A stretch of DNA of 64,000 bases from Bacteroidota bacterium (GTDB lineage: Bacteria; Bacteroidota; Bacteroidia; AKYH767-A; OLB10). The notes beneath the pieces were generated by a model. It was not told the DNA's origin, made no database searches, and saw only the letters and a program-made list of their open reading frames with translations. The translations under genes were made by a program, and so were the position numbers. The stretch covers positions 124,001-188,000 of the forward strand of contig JADJMG010000031.1 in assembly GCA_016709725.1 (NCBI GenBank), read 5' to 3'. This document shows, piece by piece, positions 19,751 to 29,193 of the stretch (positions within the stretch are counted from its first letter, which is position 1; each line of letters opens with the position of its first letter).

Positions 19751-21031
19751 ATGAAAGCGGATGTATTGCTAGGCCTTCAATGGGGCGACGAGGGTAAAGG
19801 AAAAGTGGTGGATGTGCTCACTCCACGATATGATGTTATAGCAAGATTTCAAGGCGGACCTAATGCAGGTCACACGTTGGAATTTGAAGGAATAAAGCAT
19901 GTATTGCACACCATTCCATCAGGAATATTTCATTCAACAAAAGCGAATGTGATCGGTAATGGTGTGGTGATTGATCCTGTCGTTTTTAAAAAGGAAATCG
20001 ATGCATTGTTGAATTTAGGAGTGGATGTGAAGAAGAACTTATTCATCTCTCGTAAGGCTCATCTAATTCTACCAACGCATCGTTTGCTAGATGCTGCATC
20101 AGAAGCATCAAAGGGTAGTTCGAAAATCGGATCTACTTTAAAAGGAATTGGTCCAACCTACATGGATAAAACTGGTAGAAACGGTTTGCGTATTGGTGAT
20201 TTGGAACACGCCGATTTTAAAACTTTGTATGCAACGTTAGTCGCTAAACACAAGGAGTTATTAGGTCATTATAATTATGAATATAATTTAAGTGATTTAG
20301 AGCCTGCATTTTTTGAAGGGGTGGAAGCGATCAAACAATTAACGTTGATTGATAGTGAATATGTACTCAATAATTATTTGGCAAATAACAAAGCCATCTT
20401 AGCGGAAGGTGCACAGGGATCATTGCTTGATATTGATTTCGGTTCGTATCCTTTTGTTACTTCTTCACACACAGTAACTGCTGGAACTTGCATAGGTCTT
20501 GGATTAGCTCCTGGCAAAATAGGTGAGGTGTACGGAATCTTTAAAGCGTATTGTACACGTGTAGGTAGCGGACCGTTTCCAACAGAGCTGGAAGATGCGA
20601 CTGGAGAAACGTTGCGTAAGAATGGTAATGAATTTGGTTCTACTACAGGTCGTCCACGTCGTTGTGGATGGTTGGATTTGCCAGCATTGAAATATGCCAT
20701 CATGTTGAATGGTGTTACGCAATTGATCATGATGAAGTCGGATGTGTTGAGTGGCTTTGATGCTATTAAAGTATGTACACACTACAAATACAAAGGGAAA
20801 AAAATTGAACATGTTCCTTATGATGTAGTCAACGAAAAAATTGAGCCTATCTACGAAGAGCTTTCAGGTTGGAAGGAAGACTTGATGAAGGTAAGTGATT
20901 TCGATCAATTACCTGCTGCCTTGATGCAATATGTAGATTATATCGAGCAAGCTACTGGACTTCCGATCACTATTATTTCGGTGGGTCCAGATCGTAAACA
21001 AACGTTGATGCGTAAAGAAGTTGCATTTTAA
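19751..21031 (+). CDS. purA: Adenylosuccinate synthetase
   Basis: Joins aspartate to IMP with GTP, the first committed step to AMP. The 426-residue protein carries the QWGDEGKGK GTP-binding loop (catalytic D13), NAGHTL with the catalytic histidine, the GIGPTYMDKTGRNGLRIGDL block and the C-terminal STTGRPRRCGWLDL signature. Length is normal and no frameshift is seen. It has 58 bases upstream without a recognised -7 box, so it may be read from the rel-fur transcript. Confidence 0.96.
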   Translation: MKADVLLGLQWGDEGKGKVVDVLTPRYDVIARFQGGPNAGHTLEFEGIKHVLHTIPSGIFHSTKANVIGNGVVIDPVVFKKEIDALLNLGVDVKKNLFISRKAHLILPTHRLLDAASEASKGSSKIGSTLKGIGPTYMDKTGRNGLRIGDLEHADFKTLYATLVAKHKELLGHYNYEYNLSDLEPAFFEGVEAIKQLTLIDSEYVLNNYLANNKAILAEGAQGSLLDIDFGSYPFVTSSHTVTAGTCIGLGLAPGKIGEVYGIFKAYCTRVGSGPFPTELEDATGETLRKNGNEFGSTTGRPRRCGWLDLPALKYAIMLNGVTQLIMMKSDVLSGFDAIKVCTHYKYKGKKIEHVPYDVVNEKIEPIYEELSGWKEDLMKVSDFDQLPAALMQYVDYIEQATGLPITIISVGPDRKQTLMRKEVAF

Positions 21032-21153
21032 TTTGTAACTAAATTTGATTTGTTTTTTTTGATGGATGTATTCAATAGATGAGAGCTATCGCAAAAATAA
21101 ATTTCAAATCGAATAGATAATTTCTTCTTACCCTATTGAATAATTCTTCTGAC

Positions 21154-22790
21154 ATGATGAAAAAAAATAATTTACTGCTTCGAACAAATGGCAGTAAACT
21201 ATTTATGTTTTTGCTGCTTTTTGGATGGAATATTGATTCGTCTTTTGCACAGCAAGCGAAGCAAATTGAAATTGTTCAGGCCGGTAGTTTAGAAGGTGTA
21301 AAAATCGATGGCATCGAAGTATGCAGATTAGTGGGCGATGTTATTTTCAAGCAAGAAAATACTTATATGTATTGTGACAGTGCTTTGTTTTACGAGAGCA
21401 CAAATAGTATTGATGCGTATGGTACGATTCGTATTGAAGGTCCAAGCGCAAAATTGTACGGCGACTTTGTGCATTATGATGGAAATACCAAAAATGCCGA
21501 TGTGTCGGGTAAAGTAGTTCGTATGACGGATGGGAAGATGGAATTAACCACAACGGCTATGCAATACGATACGGAGAACGATGTTGGGAACTATCAAGTA
21601 GGAGGGAAGGTGGTAGATAAGGACAATGTGCTCACCAGTAAAAAGGGATACTATTATTCGAAAGATCGCATGGTGTTTTTCAAAGACAGTGTGGTACTTA
21701 CAAATCCTAAGTACAAGATGTTTAGTGATACCTTGAAATATCATACACCATCGTCTACAACCTATTTCTTTGGTCCTTCACATATTTACAGTACGGGAAC
21801 CGATAGCGCACATATTTACTGCGAGAATGGATGGTACAATACTAAAACCGAGAAGTCTAGATTCAGCAAAAATGCCTATATTGAATCGAAGGAAAACAGA
21901 TTGAGTGGTGATAGTATATTATATGATCGTATTGAGAAAATTGGAATCGCATATAATAATGTACAGCTTGTCGATACCAACCAAAAAGTAATCATCAGTG
22001 GTGATTATGCATGGCTCAATGAAATTACAGGAATCTCATTCGTCACTGGAAATGGTTTACTCACCAAAGCTTTTGATGTTGATTCTCTTTACATGCATGC
22101 CGATACACTTTATGCGAAGCAAGATACCGCTACCGAGCAAAAAACATACTTCGCCTACCATCATGTTCGCATTTTTAAAACGGATTTGCAAGGGCAATGC
22201 GATTCTTTAGTTTACAGTTCTGTTGATTCAACGATTTGGTTTTATACGAATCCTATTTTATGGAGTAATAACAACCAACTTACGGCCGATAAAATCTCCT
22301 TGTTGTTAGTGGGGAATGAAATCAAGAGAATGAATTTATATTCGAATTCATTTATTGCAGGCCTCGAAGATTCCTTGCGATTCAATCAAATTAAAGGGCG
22401 AGAAATGATTGGCTATTTTGTGGATAATAAGTTAAGCACAATAGATGTGACTGGAAATGGTCAATCCATTTATTATATCCGCAACAAAAAGCAACAAATT
22501 ACAGGAGTCAATCAAGCCGATTGTAGTAATATGCTTATTCGCATCAAGGAAAATAAAGTCAGTAAAATTTCACTCATCAATAAAGCCGATGCCACCCTTT
22601 TTCCAGTCAAAGAAACCGATCCCGCTCAGATGCGACTTAAAGATTTTAAATGGAAAGGTCTCCTCAGTGTGTTTTACCCCCAAAAAACAAAAACAAAAAA
22701 AAAAACAAAAACCATTAAGATTTTAAATGGAAAGGTCATCTGCAACCCTTAACAAAAGCCGATGTGTTTTTGTGGATTGGGGAAGAGTAA
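21154..22790 (+). CDS. OstA/LptA-like outer-membrane assembly protein (frameshift and internal duplication near C-terminus)
   Basis: A secreted protein of about 545 residues with a signal peptide (hydrophobic FMFLLLFGW, cleavage near SFAQ) and OstA-like beta repeats: GDVIFKQENTYMYCDSALFYE, YGDFVHYDG, GDSILYDR. The family acts in lipopolysaccharide transport across the periplasm. Near the end the LKDFKWKG segment occurs twice, at about 22636 and 22716, separated by an A-rich insert; the second copy is out of frame unless one A is added in 22684-22718. It then continues HLQPLTKADVFLWIGEE to a stop at 22790. Confidence 0.8.
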
Positions 22791-23016
<226 letters not shown>

Positions 23017-23742
23017 TCATCCTCCGCCAAAAACCTTCTTCAAAATTTCAGTAATTCTCGCTTGAGGATCTTTCCTAATTTTCAATTCTTCTCCCGCTAC
23101 CATAATGAACAATCCTTCAATTGCTTTTTCAGTGACAAAATCATCTAAATTAGGATTTACTTTTTTTACCAGTGGAACTTTATTGTAAGTGCTAAAAAGC
23201 GGATTCCAATACTTCGTCACATTTACTTTTTTCATGGAAGCGGCAATGATGGGTCTGAATTCTTTTACAAGTTGAGCCGTGGTGGCTCGGCGTAAATATT
23301 GGGTGGCTTCATCGTCCTTTCCTTTTAAAATGGTGAGTCCATCGTTGATGGTCATGGACGTAATGGCTGCCATAAAAATAGGAGCAGCTTTTTTTGCTGC
23401 ATCTTCAGCGGCTCTGTTCAATTGTTTTTCAAATGCAGCAACTTGCTTTTTCATGCCCATTCTTTCAAGTGTGGTTTTCATGTCACGTGCGTAACTGGGG
23501 AATGGAATACGTATCAAATTATTTTTATAAAACCCATCTACCCGAGAAACTTGTGAACTTGCATTTTTAGTGCCTACGTTTAATGCTTCTTTGAGTCCGG
23601 CTGTGATGTCAGCGTTGGAAAGACCATTTCCTAAATTACCATTAACCGCATTGTTTACCGAATTAAGTACGTTGTTGACATTAATTTGGCTTTTGCAAGA
23701 TACGCTCGAGATCATTAAAATGAGCAGAAGGATTTTTTTCAT
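23017..23742 (-). CDS. DUF4197 lipoprotein
   Basis: About 241 residues with a lipoprotein signal (MKKILLLILMISSVSC) and a helical domain of the DUF4197 type (SNADITAGLKEAL, FYKNNLIRIPFP, FEKQLNRAAEDAAKKAAPIF). I take the ATG at 23742 because it starts the signal peptide directly; an upstream GTG would add eight residues. Function unknown. It is monocistronic and faces away from cinA. Confidence 0.85.
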   Translation of the reverse strand: MKKILLLILMISSVSCKSQINVNNVLNSVNNAVNGNLGNGLSNADITAGLKEALNVGTKNASSQVSRVDGFYKNNLIRIPFPSYARDMKTTLERMGMKKQVAAFEKQLNRAAEDAAKKAAPIFMAAITSMTINDGLTILKGKDDEATQYLRRATTAQLVKEFRPIIAASMKKVNVTKYWNPLFSTYNKVPLVKKVNPNLDDFVTEKAIEGLFIMVAGEELKIRKDPQARITEILKKVFGGG

Positions 23743-23898
23743 AAGTATAAATTTTTTTGTCGCCACGATTCAAATATACTGCCAATTGATTAATAATGAA
23801 ATTTCAAGTCATGTTCTCTTCATGTTTTAACTTGAATTGGTTGGTATTCTACTGAAGTTTATATCGATAAATATTCATTTCAAGATGACTACATTGTT

Positions 23899-23906
23899 TA
23901 CTTTTG
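23899..23906 (+). promoter_or_regulatory. -7 promoter box TACTTTTG for cinA
   Basis: Exact TAnnTTTG match with a 26-base leader to the ATG at 23933, supporting that start over the longer open frame. Confidence 0.55.
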
Positions 23907-23932
23907 CCATAAATAATTTTAGTGTAATTAAG

Positions 23933-25189
23933 ATGTCAACAGTAAGAGCAGAAATTATTACAATAGGGGACGAGATTCTCATCGGACAAATTGTTGATAC
24001 CAATTCGGCATGGATGGGAAAGCAGTTGAGTGATATTGGAATTCAAGTACATCAAATCACTTCAGTATCCGATTCGCGCGAACATATTTTGACTGCGCTC
24101 AAAGAAGCTTCTCAGCGCGCTTCCGTCGTATTAATTACGGGTGGCTTAGGTCCAACCAAGGACGATGTGACTAAGGTAACACTTGGTGAATATTTCAATG
24201 CGCCCATGGTATTCAATGAGGATGTTTTTTTAGACGTAGAGCGCTTATTCAAAATGAGAGGGCGGGAGGTATCGGCCGTCAACCGAAAGCAAGCAGAAAT
24301 AGTTTCCAATTGTACTCCGCTGCGCAATGAAGTAGGCACGGCTCCTGGAATGTGGTTCGATGAGAATAATGTGATTTATGTGTCGATGCCCGGTGTACCG
24401 CATGAGATGAAACATTTGATGTCGAAGCATGTTCTTTCCCGACTCAAAGCTCGATATAAAACACCATTTATTTTGCATCGTTCTATTCTCACACAGGGAA
24501 TAGGAGAGAGTGTGCTTTCGGAGTTGATCGAAGAGTTTGAAAATAATTTGCCCAAACACATTAAGCTTGCTTATTTACCGGGCGCCGGCATGGTGCGTTT
24601 GCGTTTGAGTGCTACTGGAGTAAATGAAGCTGGAATCAGGGCGGAGATGGATCAACTCGTAAGCGACTTAGATCATCGAGTGGCTGATTTTCGATTTGGT
24701 TTTGATGAGGAGACTATCCAAGAAGTGTTAGGAAAATTGCTGACTGATAAAAAACTTACTATTTCGACTGCCGAAAGTTGCACCGGTGGTTATATCGCCC
24801 ATCAACTTACTTCCGTGCCTGGATCTTCGTCTTGGTACATGGGTTCTACCGTTACTTATTCATACCAAAGCAAGACCGAGATTTTGGGAATTTCCGAAAC
24901 TTTGATGTTGGAACATGGTGCCGTGAGTGAAGAAGTAGTGACCGCCATGGTTGAAAATGTAAAACGCATCATGAAAACGGATTGTGCCGTGGCCACTTCC
25001 GGCATCGCAGGACCTGGAGGTGGAACGCCCGATAAGCCCGTCGGAACGGTGTGGATTGGCATCGCTTTGCCTGGAAAAGTATTTGCAAAGAAAGTTTTAT
25101 TAGGAGATAATCGACTAAGAACCATACAAGTAGCTTCCGAAACGGCTTTAAATATGTTGAGAAAAGCAATTATTGCTTCCGACTTGTAA
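23933..25189 (+). CDS. cinA: CinA-like protein (nicotinamide mononucleotide deamidase)
   Basis: Two domains: an N-terminal MoCF-type domain (ITIGDEILIGQIVDTN, LITGGLGPTKDD, MPGVPHEM) and the C-terminal PncC domain (TAESCTGGYIAHQLTSVPGSS, GIAGPGGGTPDKPVGTVWIG), which deamidates nicotinamide mononucleotide in the NAD salvage cycle. At about 418 residues it has the usual length. The open frame extends 32 codons further upstream, but the promoter at 23899 and family alignment favour this ATG. Confidence 0.93.
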   Translation: MSTVRAEIITIGDEILIGQIVDTNSAWMGKQLSDIGIQVHQITSVSDSREHILTALKEASQRASVVLITGGLGPTKDDVTKVTLGEYFNAPMVFNEDVFLDVERLFKMRGREVSAVNRKQAEIVSNCTPLRNEVGTAPGMWFDENNVIYVSMPGVPHEMKHLMSKHVLSRLKARYKTPFILHRSILTQGIGESVLSELIEEFENNLPKHIKLAYLPGAGMVRLRLSATGVNEAGIRAEMDQLVSDLDHRVADFRFGFDEETIQEVLGKLLTDKKLTISTAESCTGGYIAHQLTSVPGSSSWYMGSTVTYSYQSKTEILGISETLMLEHGAVSEEVVTAMVENVKRIMKTDCAVATSGIAGPGGGTPDKPVGTVWIGIALPGKVFAKKVLLGDNRLRTIQVASETALNMLRKAIIASDL

Positions 25190-25205
25190 TCCTTATAAAT
25201 TTATG

Positions 25206-25213
25206 TATCTTTG
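25206..25213 (+). promoter_or_regulatory. Promoter for rpmB: TTG and TATCTTTG
   Basis: TATCTTTG at 25206-25213 with TTG at 25184-25186 (19-base spacer); 20-base leader to the rpmB ATG. A good match to the Bacteroidota consensus. Confidence 0.7.
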
Positions 25214-25233
25214 CACTCCCAATACGAATAGTC

Positions 25234-25467
25234 ATGTCAAAAATTTGCGATCTTACAGGAAAACACTCCATCTCAGGAAACAACGTTAGTCACTCTAATG
25301 CGAAAACTCGTCGTAAGTTCCATCCGAACTTGCACACAAAGCGTTTCTTTATGCCAGAAACTGGTGAGTGGATCACATTAAAAGTGAGTACATCAGCTTT
25401 AAAAACAATCGATAAGATCGGTATTACTGAAGCCATCACTCGTGCCATTGTAAAAGGCGGATTGTAA
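25234..25467 (+). CDS. rpmB: 50S ribosomal protein L28
   Basis: A 77-residue L28: MSKICDLTGKHSISGNNVSH, then the conserved RRKFHPNLHTKRFF block. It has its own promoter. In many Bacteroidota it is followed directly by rpmG; here an aminopeptidase gene with its own promoter separates the two. Confidence 0.97.
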   Translation: MSKICDLTGKHSISGNNVSHSNAKTRRKFHPNLHTKRFFMPETGEWITLKVSTSALKTIDKIGITEAITRAIVKGGL

Positions 25468-25487
25468 AAATCCATCAAAGATACCTT

Positions 25488-25537
25488 CCGGTAAACTGTA
25501 TCGTGCTAAATTTGAAGCATGAGATATAGTTTACCGG
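25488..25537. repeat. 15-bp inverted repeat around the pepP promoter and start codon
   Basis: CCGGTAAACTGTATC (25488-25502) pairs with GATATAGTTTACCGG (25523-25537) with one mismatch. The 20-base loop contains the -7 box and the ATG of pepP, and the right arm is coding. A T-rich stretch follows. Confidence 0.75.
25507..25514 (+). promoter_or_regulatory. -7 promoter box TAAATTTG for pepP
   Basis: Exact TAnnTTTG match four bases before the ATG; it lies in the loop of the inverted repeat. Suggests a leaderless transcript. Confidence 0.55.
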
Positions 25538-26883
25538 TTTTCTTTTTCCTGCTATTGAGCTTCGGAGCTCTAGCCCAATGGGACGATACCGATCGTCTTT
25601 CAAAAGAGTTCCATCAGCAAAAAAGAGATGCATTAAGAGTGCTGATGCCTGAAAAATCTGCTGCTGTATTTTTTGCAAATCCCGTTCGAAACAGAAACAA
25701 CGATGTCGATTTTCAGTTCAGTCAAAATCCAAATTTTTATTACCTCACTGGATATTTAGAGCCCAATGCAGCGCTCATCATTTTAAAAGAGCCACGCGTT
25801 TTTGATGGCGTTTCTACCAATGAAATATTATTTGTGCAAGATCGAAATCCAACCAGTGAAATTTGGACTGGCAAACGATTAGGTGTAGATGGAGCCAAGC
25901 AAATGTTAGGTTTTAAAAGTGTTTACAAAGGCATCGACCTACGCGAATTTGGTTTGAATTGGAGCTCCTTAAATGAAGTGATGGTTTTGTATCCAAGTCT
26001 ACCTAATCGTTCACCATTATCTAATGCTGAGTTAGGCGATTTAGTAGATTATTTTCAAGATGCAACAATGAAATCGAAAGTAGTAGTCAATGAATCGGGA
26101 TTAAAACCCATGATGAATTCATTACGTGAAATAAAAACCAAGGAAGAAATTGGATTGATGCAAACCGCGATGGACATTACCATCGATGGATTTAAAGCGA
26201 TGATCAAACAACTCGAGCCGGGTATGAGTGAGTACGAAGCACAAGCCATCATTGAATATTATTCAAAAAAAGGCGGATCCGAATACATGGGCTATCCTTC
26301 CATTTGCGGCGGAGGAAGTAATGCATGTGTATTGCATTATACCTATAATCGAAAAAGTTTAGAAGCAAAAGATATGTTCTTGGTGGATATGGGCGCAGAG
26401 TATCACGGGTACACAGCGGATATTACTCGGACAATTCCTGTTGATGGAAATTTTTCAACGGAAGAAAAAGCAATTTATAATTTAGTGTTGCAAGCTCAAA
26501 ATGCGGGCATCGAAAAATGCAGAAAGGGAAATGATTTCAGAGCAGGACACAATGCGGCTTATGCTGTTATTGCAAAAGGCTTAATCGATTTAGGTATCAT
26601 CAAAAAAGAATCAGAAGCGAAAAATTATTTCATGCATGGCACCTCGCATTATCTAGGATTAGATGTGCACGATGCAGGAACTTACCAATCCTTACTTCCC
26701 GGCGTAGTGATGACCGTCGAACCCGGCATTTATATCAACCAAGGCAGTAATTGCGATCCAAAATGGTGGGGCATCGGTGTGCGCATCGAAGACGATATTC
26801 TCGTTACCGATACCGATCCTGTGATCATGACTATCAGTCTTCCAAGGAGCATTGAGGAGTTGGAGAAGATGATGGCCGAGTAA
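25519..26883 (+). CDS. pepP: Secreted Xaa-Pro aminopeptidase (aminopeptidase P family, M24B)
   Basis: Releases N-terminal residues preceding proline. The 454-residue protein has a signal peptide (MRYSLPVFFFLLLSFGALAQ) so it acts in the periplasm or outside, an N-terminal creatinase-like domain with NFYYLTGY, and the pita-bread catalytic domain. Metal ligands are visible: two aspartates in DMGAEYHGYTADITR, the histidine in GTSHYLGLDVHD, and glutamates in TVEPGIYI and GVRIEDDI. It stands between rpmB and rpmG with its own -7 box and an unusual inverted repeat at its start. Confidence 0.92.
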   Translation: MRYSLPVFFFLLLSFGALAQWDDTDRLSKEFHQQKRDALRVLMPEKSAAVFFANPVRNRNNDVDFQFSQNPNFYYLTGYLEPNAALIILKEPRVFDGVSTNEILFVQDRNPTSEIWTGKRLGVDGAKQMLGFKSVYKGIDLREFGLNWSSLNEVMVLYPSLPNRSPLSNAELGDLVDYFQDATMKSKVVVNESGLKPMMNSLREIKTKEEIGLMQTAMDITIDGFKAMIKQLEPGMSEYEAQAIIEYYSKKGGSEYMGYPSICGGGSNACVLHYTYNRKSLEAKDMFLVDMGAEYHGYTADITRTIPVDGNFSTEEKAIYNLVLQAQNAGIEKCRKGNDFRAGHNAAYAVIAKGLIDLGIIKKESEAKNYFMHGTSHYLGLDVHDAGTYQSLLPGVVMTVEPGIYINQGSNCDPKWWGIGVRIEDDILVTDTDPVIMTISLPRSIEELEKMMAE

Positions 26884-27294
26884 TTAACCCGCAGTGCTGC
26901 GGGGCAAGTTTGAAAATGTGGCGATTTGAAAATGAGTTAAATTTCTCGTTTTTATAAAAATCTCAGATTAAACACAACGTTAGCAGCGTTTAGCAACGTT
27001 AGCAAAGGGAGCAAATCCGTGTTTATCCGAAAAATCCGTGTCATCCGCGTTCTTAATTATTATTTTTTTAGCTCGAAAAAGTTATCATAAAAAATCATCG
27101 CGAGGCTTCGCGATCATAATAAATCAGTGGCCCATCAAAATATAGATGTACCGATACACCTCATTAATTACTATAAGTATAATATAATCAATATTTTATA
27201 AGCACTTAACATAAATTCCTCTGAATCCTTTGTATTTTGGGTATAATCGTAGTATCTTTGCCGACCCAAATTACGGGTAATAATACATTAAACC
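26884..27294. repeat. 411-base intergenic region of stacked palindromes and repeat families, ending in the rpmG promoter
   Basis: No gene. It holds a CCCGCAG-TG-CTGCGGG hairpin (26888-26903), a doubled TTTGAAAATG motif, an inverted copy of the ACGTT..GCGTTT family (26971-27010), an inverted copy of the ATCCGTG..ATCCGCG family (27009-27052), and the palindrome ATCGCGAGGCTTCGCGAT (27097-27114). The hairpin just after the pepP stop may help end transcription. Confidence 0.7.
27230..27260 (+). promoter_or_regulatory. Promoter for rpmG: TTG and TATCTTTG
   Basis: TTG at 27230-27232 and TATCTTTG at 27253-27260 (20-base spacer), leaving a 34-base leader. Probably drives rpmG and the DUF4295 gene. 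Confidence 0.7.
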
Positions 27295-27477
27295 ATGGCT
27301 AAGAAAGGTAACCGCGTTCAGGTGATTATGGAGTGTACAGAGCATAAAAACTCTGGTAAACCAGGCACCAGTCGTTACATCACCACCAAGAACAAGAAGA
27401 ACACAACTGAGCGTTTAGAATTGAAAAAATTCAATCCTATCCTCAAGAAAATGACGCTTCATAAAGAAATTAAATAA
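27295..27477 (+). CDS. rpmG: 50S ribosomal protein L33
   Basis: A 60-residue L33 beginning MAKKGNRVQVIMECTEHKN, with the SRYITTKNKKNTTERLELKKF core. The metal-binding cysteine pairs found in some L33 forms are reduced, as in other C- forms. It is followed after 27 bases by the DUF4295 gene. Confidence 0.96.
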   Translation: MAKKGNRVQVIMECTEHKNSGKPGTSRYITTKNKKNTTERLELKKFNPILKKMTLHKEIK

Positions 27478-27504
27478 TCGGCCTCCCGCCCAATATAAAA
27501 TAAC

Positions 27505-27660
27505 ATGGCTAAGAAAGTAGTTGCTACACTGAAAACCGGTAAAGGCAAAGAATTCTCGAAAGTGATCAAAATGGTGAAATCACCAGTGACTGGATCTTAC
27601 TCTTTTAAAGAAGAGATCGTTCACAATGACCATATTAAAGATTTCTTGAAAGATAAGTAA
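27505..27660 (+). CDS. DUF4295 small basic protein
   Basis: A 51-residue lysine-rich protein starting MAKKVVATLKTGKGKEFSKV. It belongs to DUF4295, found between rpmG and ftsY in Bacteroidota. The tight linkage to rpmG suggests a role in the ribosome or translation, but this is inference. It is too short for many ORF callers; the start ATG is 27 bases after the rpmG stop and the frame is open to TAA at 27658-27660. Confidence 0.92.
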   Translation: MAKKVVATLKTGKGKEFSKVIKMVKSPVTGSYSFKEEIVHNDHIKDFLKDK

Positions 27661-27684
27661 TATTCTGACAATCAACCAGATCAG

Positions 27685-27716
27685 ACAGCTTCTTTCCATC
27701 GAAAGAGGCTGTTTTT
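27685..27716 (+). terminator. Intrinsic terminator after rpmG-DUF4295
   Basis: A hairpin with arms ACAGC/GCTGT and TCTTTC/GAAAGA, loop CATC, followed by five Ts (27712-27716). It lies between the DUF4295 stop and ftsY and is the clearest intrinsic terminator in the window. Confidence 0.75.
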
Positions 27717-27738
27717 ATTAGTACCAAAAGCAAATAAA

Positions 27739-28704
27739 ATGGGATTATTCGGATTCTTCAATAAAGAGAAAAAGGAGTCGCTCGATAAGGGACTCGAGAA
27801 AACCCGTGAGAGTTTTTTTTCAAAGATCACCAAGACCCTCATTGGGAAGACCAGCATCGACGATGAAGTACTCGATAATTTAGAAGAGATTTTAGTGACG
27901 AGTGATGTGGGTGTTGAAACCACCCTCAAAATTGTAAAGCGTATTCAAGATCGTGTGGCGCGAGATAAATATTCAGGCACCAGTGAATTGAATCGCCTGT
28001 TGAAAGAGGAGATCGTTGGATTGATGTCGGAAAATACCGCCGGCAGCAAAGTCGATTTTAATTTATTGGACGAGCTTCCTGCTAAACCGTACGTAATTAT
28101 GGTGGTGGGCGTGAATGGAGTTGGAAAAACAACGACTATTGGAAAGTTAGCTTACGCTTTTAAGAAAGCCGGTAAGTCAGTAGTGCTTGGCGCTGCCGAT
28201 ACATTTCGTGCTGCGGCCGTTGATCAATTGATCATTTGGGCGAAGCGTGTGGATGTGCCTATCGTGAGTCAAGGCATGGGTGCAGATCCAGCCTCGGTGG
28301 CTTTTGATGCGGTTTCTTCCGCACATGCACAAGGTGCTGATGTTTGTATCATCGATACTGCAGGTCGTCTTCATAATAAAATCAATTTAATGAACGAACT
28401 TTCGAAAATTAAACGCGTGATGCAAAAGGTAGTTCCTGATGCGCCGCATGAAATTTTACTCGTTCTCGATGCTTCTACCGGACAAAATGCTTTTGAACAA
28501 GCCAAGCAATTTGTTGCTGCCACCGATGTGAATGCACTCGCTTTAACAAAGTTGGATGGTACAGCAAAAGGTGGAGTGGTGATTGGTGTGTCGGATCAGT
28601 TTAGTATTCCGGTGAAGTATATTGGAGTAGGAGAGAAAATGGAAGACTTACAGTTATTCGATAAAAAGGAATTTGTAAATTCATTGTTTGAATCTCAAAT
28701 CTAA
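27739..28704 (+). CDS. ftsY: Signal recognition particle receptor FtsY
   Basis: GTPase that receives SRP-bound ribosomes at the membrane. The 321-residue protein is the short form with an N domain and the G domain: GVNGVGKTTTIGKLA (G1), DTFRAAAVDQL, DTAGRLHNK (G3) and TKLDGTAKGG (G4). It lacks the acidic A domain of Escherichia coli FtsY, as usual in this phylum. The upstream terminator implies its own promoter, though no exact -7 box was found. Confidence 0.96.
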   Translation: MGLFGFFNKEKKESLDKGLEKTRESFFSKITKTLIGKTSIDDEVLDNLEEILVTSDVGVETTLKIVKRIQDRVARDKYSGTSELNRLLKEEIVGLMSENTAGSKVDFNLLDELPAKPYVIMVVGVNGVGKTTTIGKLAYAFKKAGKSVVLGAADTFRAAAVDQLIIWAKRVDVPIVSQGMGADPASVAFDAVSSAHAQGADVCIIDTAGRLHNKINLMNELSKIKRVMQKVVPDAPHEILLVLDASTGQNAFEQAKQFVAATDVNALALTKLDGTAKGGVVIGVSDQFSIPVKYIGVGEKMEDLQLFDKKEFVNSLFESQI

Positions 28705-28705
28705 A

Positions 28706-29191
28706 ATGAAAAGAAATATTCTAATTGTATTCTGTTTTGTTTTGCTTGCGCAGATGGGCGTGGCGCAGTCCTGGCAAATTATCATCAAGGATAATATGGC
28801 GAAGATGAATATGGAACAAGCCTATCGAATTACAAACGATAGTTTGATCATCACAGGTAAATCGGATTATGGTCGCTCTAATGTAGATTATTTAAAGCGC
28901 GCACTAACTCCGAAAGAACAAAAGCTCATCTCAGGAATATTAAAATCTTTTCCGGCGGATAGTTTAAAACCTGAGTATTTTGATGGTTATGCAAACTTTC
29001 AACAAATCGACGATGAGAATTATCCGCGTTCAATTGAATTGTCGATTGAGCACAAAGGTAAAACCATTTCTTCTCGCTCTACAAATGCTTGGGTGCGATT
29101 GCAAGTTCAATTTTTCGATTTGATAAATCCAATTTTCCCTCCTGAAGTTCAAATTACACTCGATAAATCTAAATTTAACGTGTTCTATTAA
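28706..29191 (+). CDS. Secreted protein of unknown function
   Basis: A 161-residue protein with a signal peptide (MKRNILIVFCFVLLAQMGVAQ) and no recognised domain. The mature part is mixed alpha/beta with a KRALTPKEQKLISGIL segment. It starts one base after the ftsY stop and ends two bases before the rimO start, so it is translated from the same transcript. Periplasmic location is inferred from the signal. Confidence 0.75.
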   Translation: MKRNILIVFCFVLLAQMGVAQSWQIIIKDNMAKMNMEQAYRITNDSLIITGKSDYGRSNVDYLKRALTPKEQKLISGILKSFPADSLKPEYFDGYANFQQIDDENYPRSIELSIEHKGKTISSRSTNAWVRLQVQFFDLINPIFPPEVQITLDKSKFNVFY

Positions 29192-29193
29192 TC

